From positions 62,001 through 126,000 of the forward strand of contig NZ_JBGUBC010000008.1 of assembly GCF_041821145.1 (NCBI RefSeq): a DNA stretch of 64,000 nucleotides, written 5' to 3'. Below, in pieces: positions 49,348-57,221 of this stretch; the first letter of the stretch is position 1, and the number at the start of each line of letters is the position of its first letter. The translations under genes and the position numbers were made by a program. The notes below the pieces were generated by a model. That model searched no databases, was not told the DNA's origin, and saw only the letters and a list, made by a program, of their open reading frames with translations. Source of the DNA: Halopenitus sp041821145. Its GTDB lineage: Archaea; Halobacteriota; Halobacteria; Halobacteriales; Haloferacaceae.

Positions 49348-50403
49348 TCAGTCGCCCGCCTCGTTGGCCTCGATCGGGTCCGTCGATTCCGTCGTCTCGG
49401 ATGCCTCGGCCGCCTCGTCCGTCTCGTCCGCGGTCGCTCCGCGATTCGCCCAGTCGCCGTAGAGGTACGACCGCTCGTAGCCGGCCTTGCGTGCCGCATC
49501 ACCGATGACCACGAGCGCGGAGGCACGATAGCCGGCCGACTCGACCGCGGCGCCGATCGTCTCGATCGTTCCCTCGATGACGTCCTCGTCGGGCCAGGAA
49601 GCATGATAGACGACAGCCACCGGCGTCTCGGGGTCGTGGCCATCGTCGAGGAGCCGGTCCATCGTCTCGGGGATCGCGTGGGTGCCGAGATAGATGCAGG
49701 TCGTCACGTCGCCCATCTCGACGAACTCGCCGATGTGGTCGTCCTCCGGATCGAGCGTCCGTCCCTGTGGGCGGGTGAACGCGACGTGATTGGCCACGCC
49801 GTTCAACGTGAGTTGGGTCCGCAGCGTCGCGCTGGCTGCGAACGCCGACGTGACCCCAGGAACGAGGAACGTGGGAACGCCTTCGTGTTCGAGCGCATCC
49901 ATCTGTTCGAGGGCCGCGCCGTAGATCGCCGGGTCGCCGCTGTGGAGTCGGACCACGTTTCGCCCCGCCTCGTGGGCGTCTCGCATCAGCGGGACGAGCT
50001 CCTCGAGGTCCTTCCCGACACTCGAAACGCGCTCGGCGTCCGCACAGTACGCGTCGAGAAGTTCGCTATTGACGAGCGAACCTGCATGGACCACGAGGTC
50101 CGCCGACTCGATGAGCTCACGACCGGTGACCGTGAGGAGCCCCGGATCCCCGGGACCGGCGCCGACGAACGGGATGCCCTCACCCACTTCGCCCGCGGAC
50201 CGCTCGTGGATCCGGGGGTCACGATCGACCGCCCCAGCGGCCGTCTCGGCGTCGATCGCCTCCTGCGGATCGACCTCTCCTTGTGGATCGACTTCCCCTT
50301 GCGGATCGGTGACGTCCTCGGAGTCGGTCGCCGTGACATCCTCGGAGTCGGTCGCCGTGACATCCTCGGAGTCGGTCGCCGTGACATCCTCGGAGTCGGT
50401 CAT
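49348..50403 (-). CDS. cbiF: Cobalt-precorrin-4 C11-methyltransferase
   Basis: A protein of about 351 residues. The first 70 residues are repeats ('TDSEDVTA' four times, then 'DPQGEV'), coded by 24-base and 18-base DNA repeats. The core has 'PFVGAGPGDPGLLTVTGRELIESADLVVHAGSLV', 'VVRLHSGDPAIYGAALEQMDAL', 'LVPGVTSAFAASATLRTQLTL' and 'IYLGTHAIPETMDRL', diagnostic for CbiF/CobM. Start ATG 50403 overlaps the cbiL stop by four bases. Confidence 0.93.
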   Translation of the reverse strand: MTDSEDVTATDSEDVTATDSEDVTATDSEDVTDPQGEVDPQGEVDPQEAIDAETAAGAVDRDPRIHERSAGEVGEGIPFVGAGPGDPGLLTVTGRELIESADLVVHAGSLVNSELLDAYCADAERVSSVGKDLEELVPLMRDAHEAGRNVVRLHSGDPAIYGAALEQMDALEHEGVPTFLVPGVTSAFAASATLRTQLTLNGVANHVAFTRPQGRTLDPEDDHIGEFVEMGDVTTCIYLGTHAIPETMDRLLDDGHDPETPVAVVYHASWPDEDVIEGTIETIGAAVESAGYRASALVVIGDAARKAGYERSYLYGDWANRGATADETDEAAEASETTESTDPIEANEAGD

Positions 50404-50404
50404 C
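50309..50404. repeat. In-frame 24-base repeats at the start of cbiF
   Basis: Four copies of a 24-base unit (starts 50309, 50333, 50357, 50381) encode TDSEDVTA repeats at the CbiF N-terminus. Adjacent 18-base units near 50256-50308 encode DPQGEV. Almost no silent variation separates the copies, which suggests recent expansion. Confidence 0.9.
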
Positions 50405-51245
50405 TCGACGTCCTCCGGTTCCCACATCGTGACCGTCTTCCGGCGGCGACGGAGCCTCCGCCGACATCGACGTCCCCACAGGCCTCGCTTTCGGCGATCT
50501 CTCGACGTCCAACGTCGGTCTCGGCGACGGCTGGATCAGTCGCTGTCGTCGATTCGGACTCGAAGGCCGCGGTCGCCGGAGTCCGATCCGAACCGGCATC
50601 GCGTCGCTCCGCGTACGCGAGCGTGTAGTAGTCACGATCGGCGAGGTCGTCGGGGTCGTCAGTGACGACCGTCTCACCCTGCTCCATGTACAGCCGGCGG
50701 CCGTACAGGACGTCGTATCCAGCCTCCGAGAGCTTCGCGTGGGTCGCGGGGACGTCCGTGACCTTGAACAGGACCATGCGATCGGGGCCGGTCGGGGCCG
50801 CGCCGCGGGCCGCCTCCCTGAGCGCGAGGCTCGATCCGGCGGCGACCTCGACGCCGAGCGCGGTCGTGAAGGCGGTAACAGCGCTCACTCCGGGGACGAC
50901 CTCGACGTCAACCTCGGGGTGAAATGCCGCGAGCGTTCGCCGGAGATGGCCGAACGTCGAGTAGACGTTCGGGTCACCGAGCGTGACGAATGCCGCAGTA
51001 CCCTCGCGAGCATTCGGAGCGATCTCCGCGGCAGCGACCTTCCAGGCCCGCCGAAGCTCCTGATCGTCGCGGGTCATCGGGAAATCGAGATCGCCGATCC
51101 GGGAGTCGGGGACGTGTTCGGTCGCCACCGAGCGCGAGAGGCGACCCGGCGAGTAGACCACGTCGGCCCGTTCGAGGATCTCCCGTCCGCGGACGGTCAC
51201 GAGATCGGCGTCGCCCGGCCCGAGCCCCACGCCATAGATGGTCAT
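50400..51245 (-). CDS. cbiL: Cobalt-factor II C20-methyltransferase
   Basis: A 281-residue SAM-dependent enzyme: 'IYGVGLGPGDADLVTVRGREILERADVVYSPG', 'FVTLGDPNVYSTFGHLRRTL', 'VVPGVSAVTAFTTALGVEVA' and 'VLFKVTDVPATHAKLSEAGYDVLYGRRLYMEQGETVV' identify CbiL/CobI. The core ends near residue 212 ('YYTLAYAERRD'); the last 70 residues are a low-complexity tail ending in Arg/Ser-rich sequence, possibly an old frameshift into another frame. It overlaps cbiT and cbiF. Confidence 0.93.
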   Translation of the reverse strand: MTIYGVGLGPGDADLVTVRGREILERADVVYSPGRLSRSVATEHVPDSRIGDLDFPMTRDDQELRRAWKVAAAEIAPNAREGTAAFVTLGDPNVYSTFGHLRRTLAAFHPEVDVEVVPGVSAVTAFTTALGVEVAAGSSLALREAARGAAPTGPDRMVLFKVTDVPATHAKLSEAGYDVLYGRRLYMEQGETVVTDDPDDLADRDYYTLAYAERRDAGSDRTPATAAFESESTTATDPAVAETDVGRREIAESEACGDVDVGGGSVAAGRRSRCGNRRTSR

Positions 51246-51895
51246 CGCTCACCCCCGTCCGCGGCGACGGTGTCGTCGATGGAGTCGTCGGTCCCGTCGA
51301 CGCCGCCGATCAACATGTATACCGGATTGTCCGAATCGAAGCTCGTCGCGCCGGCCAGTTCGTAGCCGTGGCTCACCTGGAACTGGAGGACCCCCTCGAG
51401 AAGGCCCCGATCGCGGAACGCCTCGGCGGCGGCACCGGCGACTTCGAGCCGGGAGACGTTCATGATAACGCGATCGACGCCGATCTCCAGGGCGCGATCG
51501 AGGACGGCCTCGTAGTTGCGGCTGCCCCCGAGAAAGAGCACGTTCGCGTCCGACGGGATCCCTGTCGGCGCCGCAGCCTCACAGAGGACGACGTCCGCAA
51601 GCTCCGAATCTGCGGATCCTGCATCCCCGGATTCCGAATCCGCGGGTGTCCGGGCGGCATCGATCCCGTTCGCGGCAAGGTTTCGCTCCGTGACTGTGAG
51701 CCGCTCGGGCTTGCGTTCGATCGCGGTCACCCGATCGGCCCGGCGGGCCGCCTCGACGGTGACGGCGCCGGTACAGGAGCCGACATCCACGAAGTGATCC
51801 GTGGTATCGAGGTCGAGTTTGTCGAGTAGGACGGCCCGAACCTCCGGTTTCGTCGGCCCGGCCTTCGCGTCGTGGGGAAGCGAGACGTTCGCCAT
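51242..51895 (-). CDS. cbiT: Cobalt-precorrin-6B C15-methyltransferase/decarboxylase
   Basis: A 217-residue class I methyltransferase: 'HDAKAGPTKPEVRAVLLDKLDL' and the SAM motif 'FVDVGSCTGAVTVEAARRADRVTAIERKPERL', then 'LFLGGSRNYEAVLDRAL'. CbiT methylates C15 and decarboxylates the ring C acetate. It is the first gene of the long leftward operon. The ATG at 51895 (MANVSLPHDAKAG) is the family start. Confidence 0.93.
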   Translation of the reverse strand: MANVSLPHDAKAGPTKPEVRAVLLDKLDLDTTDHFVDVGSCTGAVTVEAARRADRVTAIERKPERLTVTERNLAANGIDAARTPADSESGDAGSADSELADVVLCEAAAPTGIPSDANVLFLGGSRNYEAVLDRALEIGVDRVIMNVSRLEVAGAAAEAFRDRGLLEGVLQFQVSHGYELAGATSFDSDNPVYMLIGGVDGTDDSIDDTVAADGGER

Positions 51896-51924
51896 CGACA
51901 GATACAACTCGCGTGATGCCTAAA

Positions 51925-51938
51925 ACAATTTTGGTTGT
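51925..51938. promoter_or_regulatory. CAA-N6-TTG site before cbiT
   Basis: ACAATTTTGGTTGT (plus strand), arms ACAA and TTGT, lies 30-43 bases upstream of the cbiT ATG, next to a TATA-like TTTTAGG read leftwards near 51918-51924. It is in the divergent region shared with the winged-helix regulator gene. Confidence 0.45.
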
Positions 51939-51981
51939 ATTAACACTCTCTCAGTTGTCTAATAGCCGGAGGAACCGAAGA

Positions 51982-52010
51982 TTGGCACAATCTCACCAGA
52001 ATTGAGCCAA
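51982..52010. promoter_or_regulatory. Large inverted repeat before the cobalamin-linked regulator
   Basis: TTGGCACAAT (51982-51991) and ATTGAGCCAA (52001-52010) are inverted copies with 9 of 10 bases matching and a 9-base spacer. It lies just upstream of a TATA-like GTATTTG near 52013-52018 and 34-62 bases before the regulator's ATG. A good candidate for an operator bound by the regulator itself. Confidence 0.55.
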
Positions 52011-52043
52011 AGGTATTTGAGTTACACGGACGGAATTCGGGTA

Positions 52044-52859
52044 ATGGCGGGAAACGCGGAGCCAACGGAGGAGTTCGGCGTACTCCAGAGTAAACGAAAC
52101 GCCACCAGGTATCAAATCCTGGTCGAGATCGCCGAGCGCCAGCCGGCAGTCAATCAGCGGGAGATCGCCGACGCGATCGGCATCACCGCCCAGGCGGTAA
52201 GCGACTACCTCCGGGATCTGATCGAGCAGGGGTACGTCGAGAAGCACGGACGGGGGCGCTATGAGGTGACGAAGGAGGGCGTCGACTGGTTGATATCCAA
52301 AACCGAGGAGCTTCGCGGGTTCATAACCCACGTCTCCGAGGACGTGATCGGGCAAGTCGAGATCGAGACGGCGATCGCCACGACCGATCTGGCGGAGGGA
52401 GAGACCGTCACGTTGACCATGCGTGACGGGGTTTTGCGTGCGATGGCCGGCGATACCGGCGGGGCGACCGCGGTCGCGGTGACGGACGCAAAGACGGGTA
52501 CTGACGTCGGGATCACGAATTTCGAAGGGGTCGTCGAGTACGAACTGGGAACCGTGACAGCGGTCTCCATCCCACACGTCCGCGACGGCGGAAGCTCGGC
52601 GATCGATCCCGACCGGATCGTGGATCTGGCCGCTGACCACGACCTGATCGCCGTCGCCGGCGTCGAGGCGCTCGTGGCCGCCAGGACCGCGGACGTCGAT
52701 CCCGACGTCAGATTCGGCACCGTGGGAGCGGTTCGGGAGGCGGCGACGAAGGGGCTCGACGTGTTGCTTCTGGTGACGACCACCCAACTTTCCGCCCACA
52801 CCGACGAGCTCCGCGACGGGAACGTGAGCTACGAGGTCGTCGACGCCGCCGAGGAGTGA
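52044..52859 (+). CDS. Winged-helix regulator next to the cobalamin operon
   Basis: A 271-residue protein. Residues 15-85 form a MarR/TrmB-like winged helix: 'ATRYQILVEIAERQPAVNQREIADAIGITAQAVSDYLRDLIEQGYVEK' with the wing 'GRGRYEVTKEGVDWL'. Residues 90-271 form an alpha/beta domain with no motif I can name; it may sense a ligand. The gene is divergent from cbiT and shares a 148-base promoter region containing two inverted repeats. It is the obvious local candidate for controlling B12 genes, though this is inferred from position only. The ATG at 52044 is leaderless-like. Confidence 0.8.
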   Translation: MAGNAEPTEEFGVLQSKRNATRYQILVEIAERQPAVNQREIADAIGITAQAVSDYLRDLIEQGYVEKHGRGRYEVTKEGVDWLISKTEELRGFITHVSEDVIGQVEIETAIATTDLAEGETVTLTMRDGVLRAMAGDTGGATAVAVTDAKTGTDVGITNFEGVVEYELGTVTAVSIPHVRDGGSSAIDPDRIVDLAADHDLIAVAGVEALVAARTADVDPDVRFGTVGAVREAATKGLDVLLLVTTTQLSAHTDELRDGNVSYEVVDAAEE

Positions 52860-52893
52860 TCGCTCCCGATCGGCGATTCCGATCGGCGAGGGA

Positions 52894-53568
52894 TCAACTC
52901 ACGCGCGCGACTGCCCGCACCGGCGCCCCGTCGCCGTCGGCGATCGGAAGCGGAAACGCGTAGAGGACGAACCGCTCGGGAAGCCCCGAAAGCGCCGTGA
53001 GGTTTTCGATGATCGGCAGATCCGAGCCCAAGAGCGCGTGGTGAACGGGGAATCCGTCGGGCTCGTCGGGGTCGGCGGCCGGAGTGGGCGTCGGATCGGG
53101 GTTGAGGGAGTCGACGGCCACCCCGCAGTTCGCCTCCCGAAGCCGCCGTGCGGCCGCCGGCAAGAGGTAGGGATGATCGAGATAGCGATCATTCTCCCGG
53201 TGATCGGTCGCCCAGTACTCGTCCCACCCCGTTCGCAGGACTACGATATCAACGTCGGGATCGTCGATCCCATCCGGAAGACGGTCGGGGCCGATCGGTT
53301 CGCGTGCGGAACATGGCGTCACGTCACGAAAGCGGGCGGTGAAGACGTACTGGCCGATCGGCCGGTCCGCGAGGACCCCACCGTCGGGTTCGGTATGACT
53401 CGGCGCGTCGATGTGCGTCCCGGTGTGGCTTCCACACCGAATCTCCTGGACCGAGAACCCGTCCTCCGGTATCGTCGCTGCCGACGTCACGGAGACGTCG
53501 GGGTCGCCGGGAAACGTCCGCATGCCGGTTTCGATCCGATGGGAGAGATCACGATATCCATCGACCAT
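52894..53568 (-). CDS. Cyclase-family metal-dependent hydrolase (kynurenine formamidase-like)
   Basis: A 224-residue protein of the cyclase family. The metal motif 'CGSHTGTHIDAPSHTEPDGG' (H-x-G-T-H-x-D-x-P-x-H) is intact, and 'YRDLSHRIETGMRTFPGDPDV' is the typical start. Members include kynurenine formamidase and isatin hydrolase; the true substrate is not evident. It is convergent with the regulator gene and has no operon partner. Confidence 0.87.
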   Translation of the reverse strand: MVDGYRDLSHRIETGMRTFPGDPDVSVTSAATIPEDGFSVQEIRCGSHTGTHIDAPSHTEPDGGVLADRPIGQYVFTARFRDVTPCSAREPIGPDRLPDGIDDPDVDIVVLRTGWDEYWATDHRENDRYLDHPYLLPAAARRLREANCGVAVDSLNPDPTPTPAADPDEPDGFPVHHALLGSDLPIIENLTALSGLPERFVLYAFPLPIADGDGAPVRAVARVS

Positions 53569-53894
53569 ACGGTGGCTTCGTGGCCCGACTCCAAGTAGGT
53601 GGGCGATCGGAAATGCGAGCAGCAGGATTTCACTGAACCGATCGCACCACCGATCGTCGACGGCCGCCGTCGGATACGGACGACGATCACCGCCGATTCC
53701 GGACGATCGTGGCGTTCGATCGGGACGGATGGAGTGTCATAGCCGAAAAATCTGACCACAACAATCATGCGACCACCACCCGCAGATGGTGGCAACTCAT
53801 TTCCACCCATGACTGACACGAGACGATGCCGCCGGGGAGGACTCGGATCAACGATCACGGACGCGAGCGACGCCGGGACGACGGAGGCGGACAC
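53569..53894. other. Region before the ureohydrolase gene
   Basis: About 330 bases between divergent genes. It contains a stem-loop CCACCA-N8-TGGTGG (53773-53792), and a 29-codon open frame from ATG 53809 to TGA 53898 whose stop overlaps a GTG (53895) in the frame of the ureohydrolase. Whether the short frame is translated is unknown. Confidence 0.45.
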
Positions 53895-53906
53895 GTGACC
53901 CGGGAG

Positions 53907-54899
53907 ATGCGCGCCGACGAGTTTCGTGAGGCGCACCCGGCATCGGCGATCGAACTCCCGTACGCGGGGATACCGACATTTCTCAAGGCCGACCACCACG
54001 ACGTCGATGCGCTCGGCGAGTACGACGTCGGGGTGCTCGGGGTCCCCTACGACGCGGCGGTAAGTAACCGCTCGGGGGCCAGACACGGTCCGCGGGGGGT
54101 CAGGGAGGCGAGCGGCTGGTGGGCGTACCTCTCGGGATACAAGGGTGGAGTAACGAACATGCGGACGGGCGAGTCGGTTGACTTCGATGAACTGGCCCTG
54201 GCGGACTGCGGGGACGTTCCCGTGTTTCCGATGGATCAGGAAACGACGGCCGAAAGCATTACCGCCCACGTCGCGACGGTGGCGGAGCAGGCGTTTCCGG
54301 TGTCGATCGGCGGGGATCACTACTGTACATACCCCGCATTCCGTGGGTTCGCGGAAGGTGCGGGACACGACAGCGTCGGCCTAGTCCAGATTGACGCCCA
54401 CACAGACACCGTCTCGGAGAGCCCGATCTTCGGTCGCGAGTTCCACGGGTCGAGCGCAGCACTCATCGAGGACTCACAGTACGCCGACTTCGAGACGGTG
54501 AGTCAGGTCGGGATACGTGGCTATGAATCCCCGGCGTTTCTCGAATTCGCCGAGGAAACCGGACTCAACCTCTTCGCGATGCCCGAGGTCGACGAACGCG
54601 GGCTGAAAACGGTGATCGAGGAGGCGATCGCGGCCGCAGCCGACGGGACCGACGCCGTCTACGTCACCTTCGACATCGATTCGGTCGATCCGAGCGTGGC
54701 TCCCGGAACCGGCACCCCCGAGCCCGCAGGCCTGTCGGCCTCGCAGGCGCTTACGGCGATGGAGGTTCTCGGCGCACACGACGCCGTCGGCGCGGTGGAC
54801 CTGATGGAGGTCGCCCCGCCGCACGATCCGACCGGGAACACCTCGCGGCTGGCGGCGAACCTACTCGTGGCGTTCCTCGAGCGGAGGTTCGCGGCCTGA
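53907..54899 (+). CDS. speB: Agmatinase-type ureohydrolase
   Basis: A manganese hydrolase of about 330 residues of the arginase/agmatinase family. Metal ligands are in 'SIGGDHYCTYPAF', 'VQIDAHTDTVSES' and 'YVTFDIDSVDPSVAPGTGTPEPAG'; the opening 'GVLGVPYDAAVSNRSGARHGPRGVREAS' is typical of agmatinases. It releases urea from agmatine or a similar guanidine compound. The start is uncertain: ATG 53907 gives MRADEFREAHP; a GTG at 53895 and an ATG at 53826 are in the same frame, but the added residues look non-coding. It stands alone, convergent with the lysine operon. Confidence 0.88.
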   Translation: MRADEFREAHPASAIELPYAGIPTFLKADHHDVDALGEYDVGVLGVPYDAAVSNRSGARHGPRGVREASGWWAYLSGYKGGVTNMRTGESVDFDELALADCGDVPVFPMDQETTAESITAHVATVAEQAFPVSIGGDHYCTYPAFRGFAEGAGHDSVGLVQIDAHTDTVSESPIFGREFHGSSAALIEDSQYADFETVSQVGIRGYESPAFLEFAEETGLNLFAMPEVDERGLKTVIEEAIAAAADGTDAVYVTFDIDSVDPSVAPGTGTPEPAGLSASQALTAMEVLGAHDAVGAVDLMEVAPPHDPTGNTSRLAANLLVAFLERRFAA

Positions 54900-54933
54900 G
54901 TCGGAGTCGGGACCTCGGAATTTAGCCCCCGTG

Positions 54934-56166
54934 TCAGTCGTCTTCGAGGAGTCGAGACAGCGTTCGGGCGATCGCCTCGCTGGCCCACTCGATTTCGTTG
55001 ACGCGGACGTACTCGCGATCGGAGTGGGCGACTGCCCCCTCCTCGTCGGCCAGGTCACCCGGACCGAAGACGACCGTCGGCGCCGGCGAGAAGTAGGATG
55101 CCTCCGTCGCGGCCGAGAAGGGACGAACGGTCCCACCACGATCCGCACGCGAATCGTCCCCCGCTCTCAGTCCGTCGATCGCCCGCGGGCGCGTCGCGTC
55201 GACGGCGGCAACTAACTCGTCGACGAGGTGGTGGTCCGGATCAGTCGAGAAGGCCGCCAGAAACGGCGACTTCCGCTCGGTCAGTCGGAACTCGACGCCG
55301 ACGTCGTCGGGAACGGCCGCGCGGACGTCGAGTTCGAGCGACTCGCTGAACTCCGCCGCCGTCTCCGGCGGAATGGAGCGTCGATCTACGACGATCGCAC
55401 ATCGGTCCGGGACCTGATTGGTCGCTTCGCCGCCCTCGATCGTCGTCGGCGTGAGCCGGGCCTCGCCGAGCTGATCATGGGGTGATCGGGCGAGATCGAA
55501 CTTGCGTATCGCCTTCAGAGCACCCTCCGCAGCCGCGACAGCGTTCGTACCGGCCGATTCGGCGGCGTGAGCCGTTTCGCCGGATAGCTCGAGAGTTCCC
55601 TCGAATCGGCCCTTCGCGGCCGTACAGACGTCGAGGCCGGTCGGCTCACCGACGGCGTACAGATCGCCCTCGAGGGAATCCTCGGTCCCGTCGAGTCGCC
55701 CGGTGAGCGCCGCAGCGCCGAGCGAGTGGACTTCCTCGTCGGGCGTGATCGCCAGCGTGAGTCGGCCGCGATCGGGATCGGTGGCGAGAAAGCCGAAGAG
55801 GAGCGACGCGAGCGGCCCCTTCGCGTCACACGATCCGCGACCACGGATCACGTCGACACCGTCCTCGTCCCCCACGGTTGCGTTTCGATCGCGCTCGAAG
55901 GGAACGTGTGGTGTGACCGTGTCGATGTGTGTGTTACAGACGACGTGGGGGCCGTCCGTCGGATTTGGCGACCCCTTTTCCGCGAGGACGTTACCGGCGT
56001 CATCCACTGTCACATCGATCGCGTGATCGGTGAGGGTTCCGACGAGGAACTCCCGCATCTCCGTGACGTCGCGGTGGGACGGGATTTGGACGGCCTCCTC
56101 GAGAAACGCGACCGGGTCAAACCCGTGAAACTCCTCGGTCGTCTCGGGCGGGTCGGCTCCGCTCAT
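54934..56166 (-). CDS. dapE: Succinyl-diaminopimelate desuccinylase (M20 family)
   Basis: A 410-residue M20-family metallopeptidase. Metal ligands appear in 'VVCNTHIDTVTPHVPF' (H-x-D), 'GRGSCDAKGPLASLL' and 'AITPDEEVHSLGAAAL' (E-E), and the dimer lid part has 'GETAHAAESAGTNAVAAAEGAL'. It removes succinate from N-succinyl-LL-diaminopimelate. As the last gene of the dap operon its role is supported by context; related ArgE-like enzymes cannot be excluded by sequence alone. It overlaps dapF by four bases. Confidence 0.9.
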   Translation of the reverse strand: MSGADPPETTEEFHGFDPVAFLEEAVQIPSHRDVTEMREFLVGTLTDHAIDVTVDDAGNVLAEKGSPNPTDGPHVVCNTHIDTVTPHVPFERDRNATVGDEDGVDVIRGRGSCDAKGPLASLLFGFLATDPDRGRLTLAITPDEEVHSLGAAALTGRLDGTEDSLEGDLYAVGEPTGLDVCTAAKGRFEGTLELSGETAHAAESAGTNAVAAAEGALKAIRKFDLARSPHDQLGEARLTPTTIEGGEATNQVPDRCAIVVDRRSIPPETAAEFSESLELDVRAAVPDDVGVEFRLTERKSPFLAAFSTDPDHHLVDELVAAVDATRPRAIDGLRAGDDSRADRGGTVRPFSAATEASYFSPAPTVVFGPGDLADEEGAVAHSDREYVRVNEIEWASEAIARTLSRLLEDD

Positions 56167-57221
56167 CGTGGATCCAGGTCGGTCGAGGGTCCGTTCTCGC
56201 TTTCAGTTCCGGGATCAACGGCCGGCGTGGCATCGTCGATCGTCTCGGCGTCCACGTCGGGGTCGACGTCCAACTCGTCCGAGAACTCCTCCGTGACCGG
56301 ACCGGCGAGCGTCGCGGGGCCGTCGTCCGGAACCGTGACCTCCAGTTCGCCTCCCGGCGGGCGACAGCGCACGGTCGGCGAGTCGGCGATCCCGAGCCGG
56401 CGAGCGACGGCCGCGATCGCGACGGCGCCGGTGCCACACGATCGCGTCTCGCCCTCGACGCCGCGCTCGAAGGTTCGCTGGCGGAACGTTGGGACCAATC
56501 CATCGAACTCGCGGTCGATGTCGTCCGGGACGTACTCAACGCGTTCCGCGAGGTTGACGTTTGCCCCCTCCGGGAAGACGTCGGCGTGGCGGACCGGCTC
56601 CGCGACCGCATCGAGGTCCACGTCGTCGATGTCGTCGATCCCGCCGATATCGTCGACGAACGCGACCGCGTGCGGGACGCCGGTGTTCACTGCCGAGACG
56701 GTCAGCCCCTCGATATCCGTTCGGAGCAGGGGATCACCGGGATCGCCCTCCCGCACGGCGACATCGGACGATAGCGATCGGTCGAGGGGAACGGCGTCGG
56801 GATCGAACCGCGGGACGCCCATCTCGATGGTCACGTCTCGACCGTCCGTCTCGACCGTCGCCCGCCGGTCGCCGGCGAGCGTCTCGATCACGAATCCGGT
56901 CTCGCCGGTTCGGTCGAACGCCCAGGCGGCGGCGACACGGGCACCGTTCCCGCACATGGCCGCCGTCGAACCGTCCGGCTGGACGAGCGACATCGTCACG
57001 CGCGTCGGGTCGGCATCGTCGTCGATCGCGAGGAATAACACGCCGTCGGCCCCCCGACGTCCGTCGGGACTCTCGACGCCGGTCTCGCGATCACAGTGGG
57101 CGATCGCGAACGAGCGTCGGTCGTCGACACCGATGCGGTCGGCGTTCTCGGCATCGATGACGATGAAGTCGTTACCGGTCCCGTGATATCTCGTGAACGC
57201 GATCGTGTCCGTCGTGGTCAT
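56163..57221 (-). CDS. dapF: Diaminopimelate epimerase
   Basis: A protein of 352 residues that converts LL- to meso-diaminopimelate. The start is 'FTRYHGTGNDFIVIDAENA'. The two catalytic cysteines lie in 'AAMCGNGARVAAAWAF' and 'ETRSCGTGAVAIAAVARRLG'. The C-terminal 60 residues are an acidic extension ('DELDVDPDVDAETIDDA') that bacterial DapF lacks. It overlaps lysA and dapE (ATGA). Confidence 0.94.
   Translation of the reverse strand: MTTTDTIAFTRYHGTGNDFIVIDAENADRIGVDDRRSFAIAHCDRETGVESPDGRRGADGVLFLAIDDDADPTRVTMSLVQPDGSTAAMCGNGARVAAAWAFDRTGETGFVIETLAGDRRATVETDGRDVTIEMGVPRFDPDAVPLDRSLSSDVAVREGDPGDPLLRTDIEGLTVSAVNTGVPHAVAFVDDIGGIDDIDDVDLDAVAEPVRHADVFPEGANVNLAERVEYVPDDIDREFDGLVPTFRQRTFERGVEGETRSCGTGAVAIAAVARRLGIADSPTVRCRPPGGELEVTVPDDGPATLAGPVTEEFSDELDVDPDVDAETIDDATPAVDPGTESENGPSTDLDPR

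Noticed and set aside
51896..52043. Cobalamin riboswitch before cbiT
   Set aside because: The cbiT start is only about 25-30 bases from its TATA-like box, leaving no room for a riboswitch, and no conserved B12-box was recognised.
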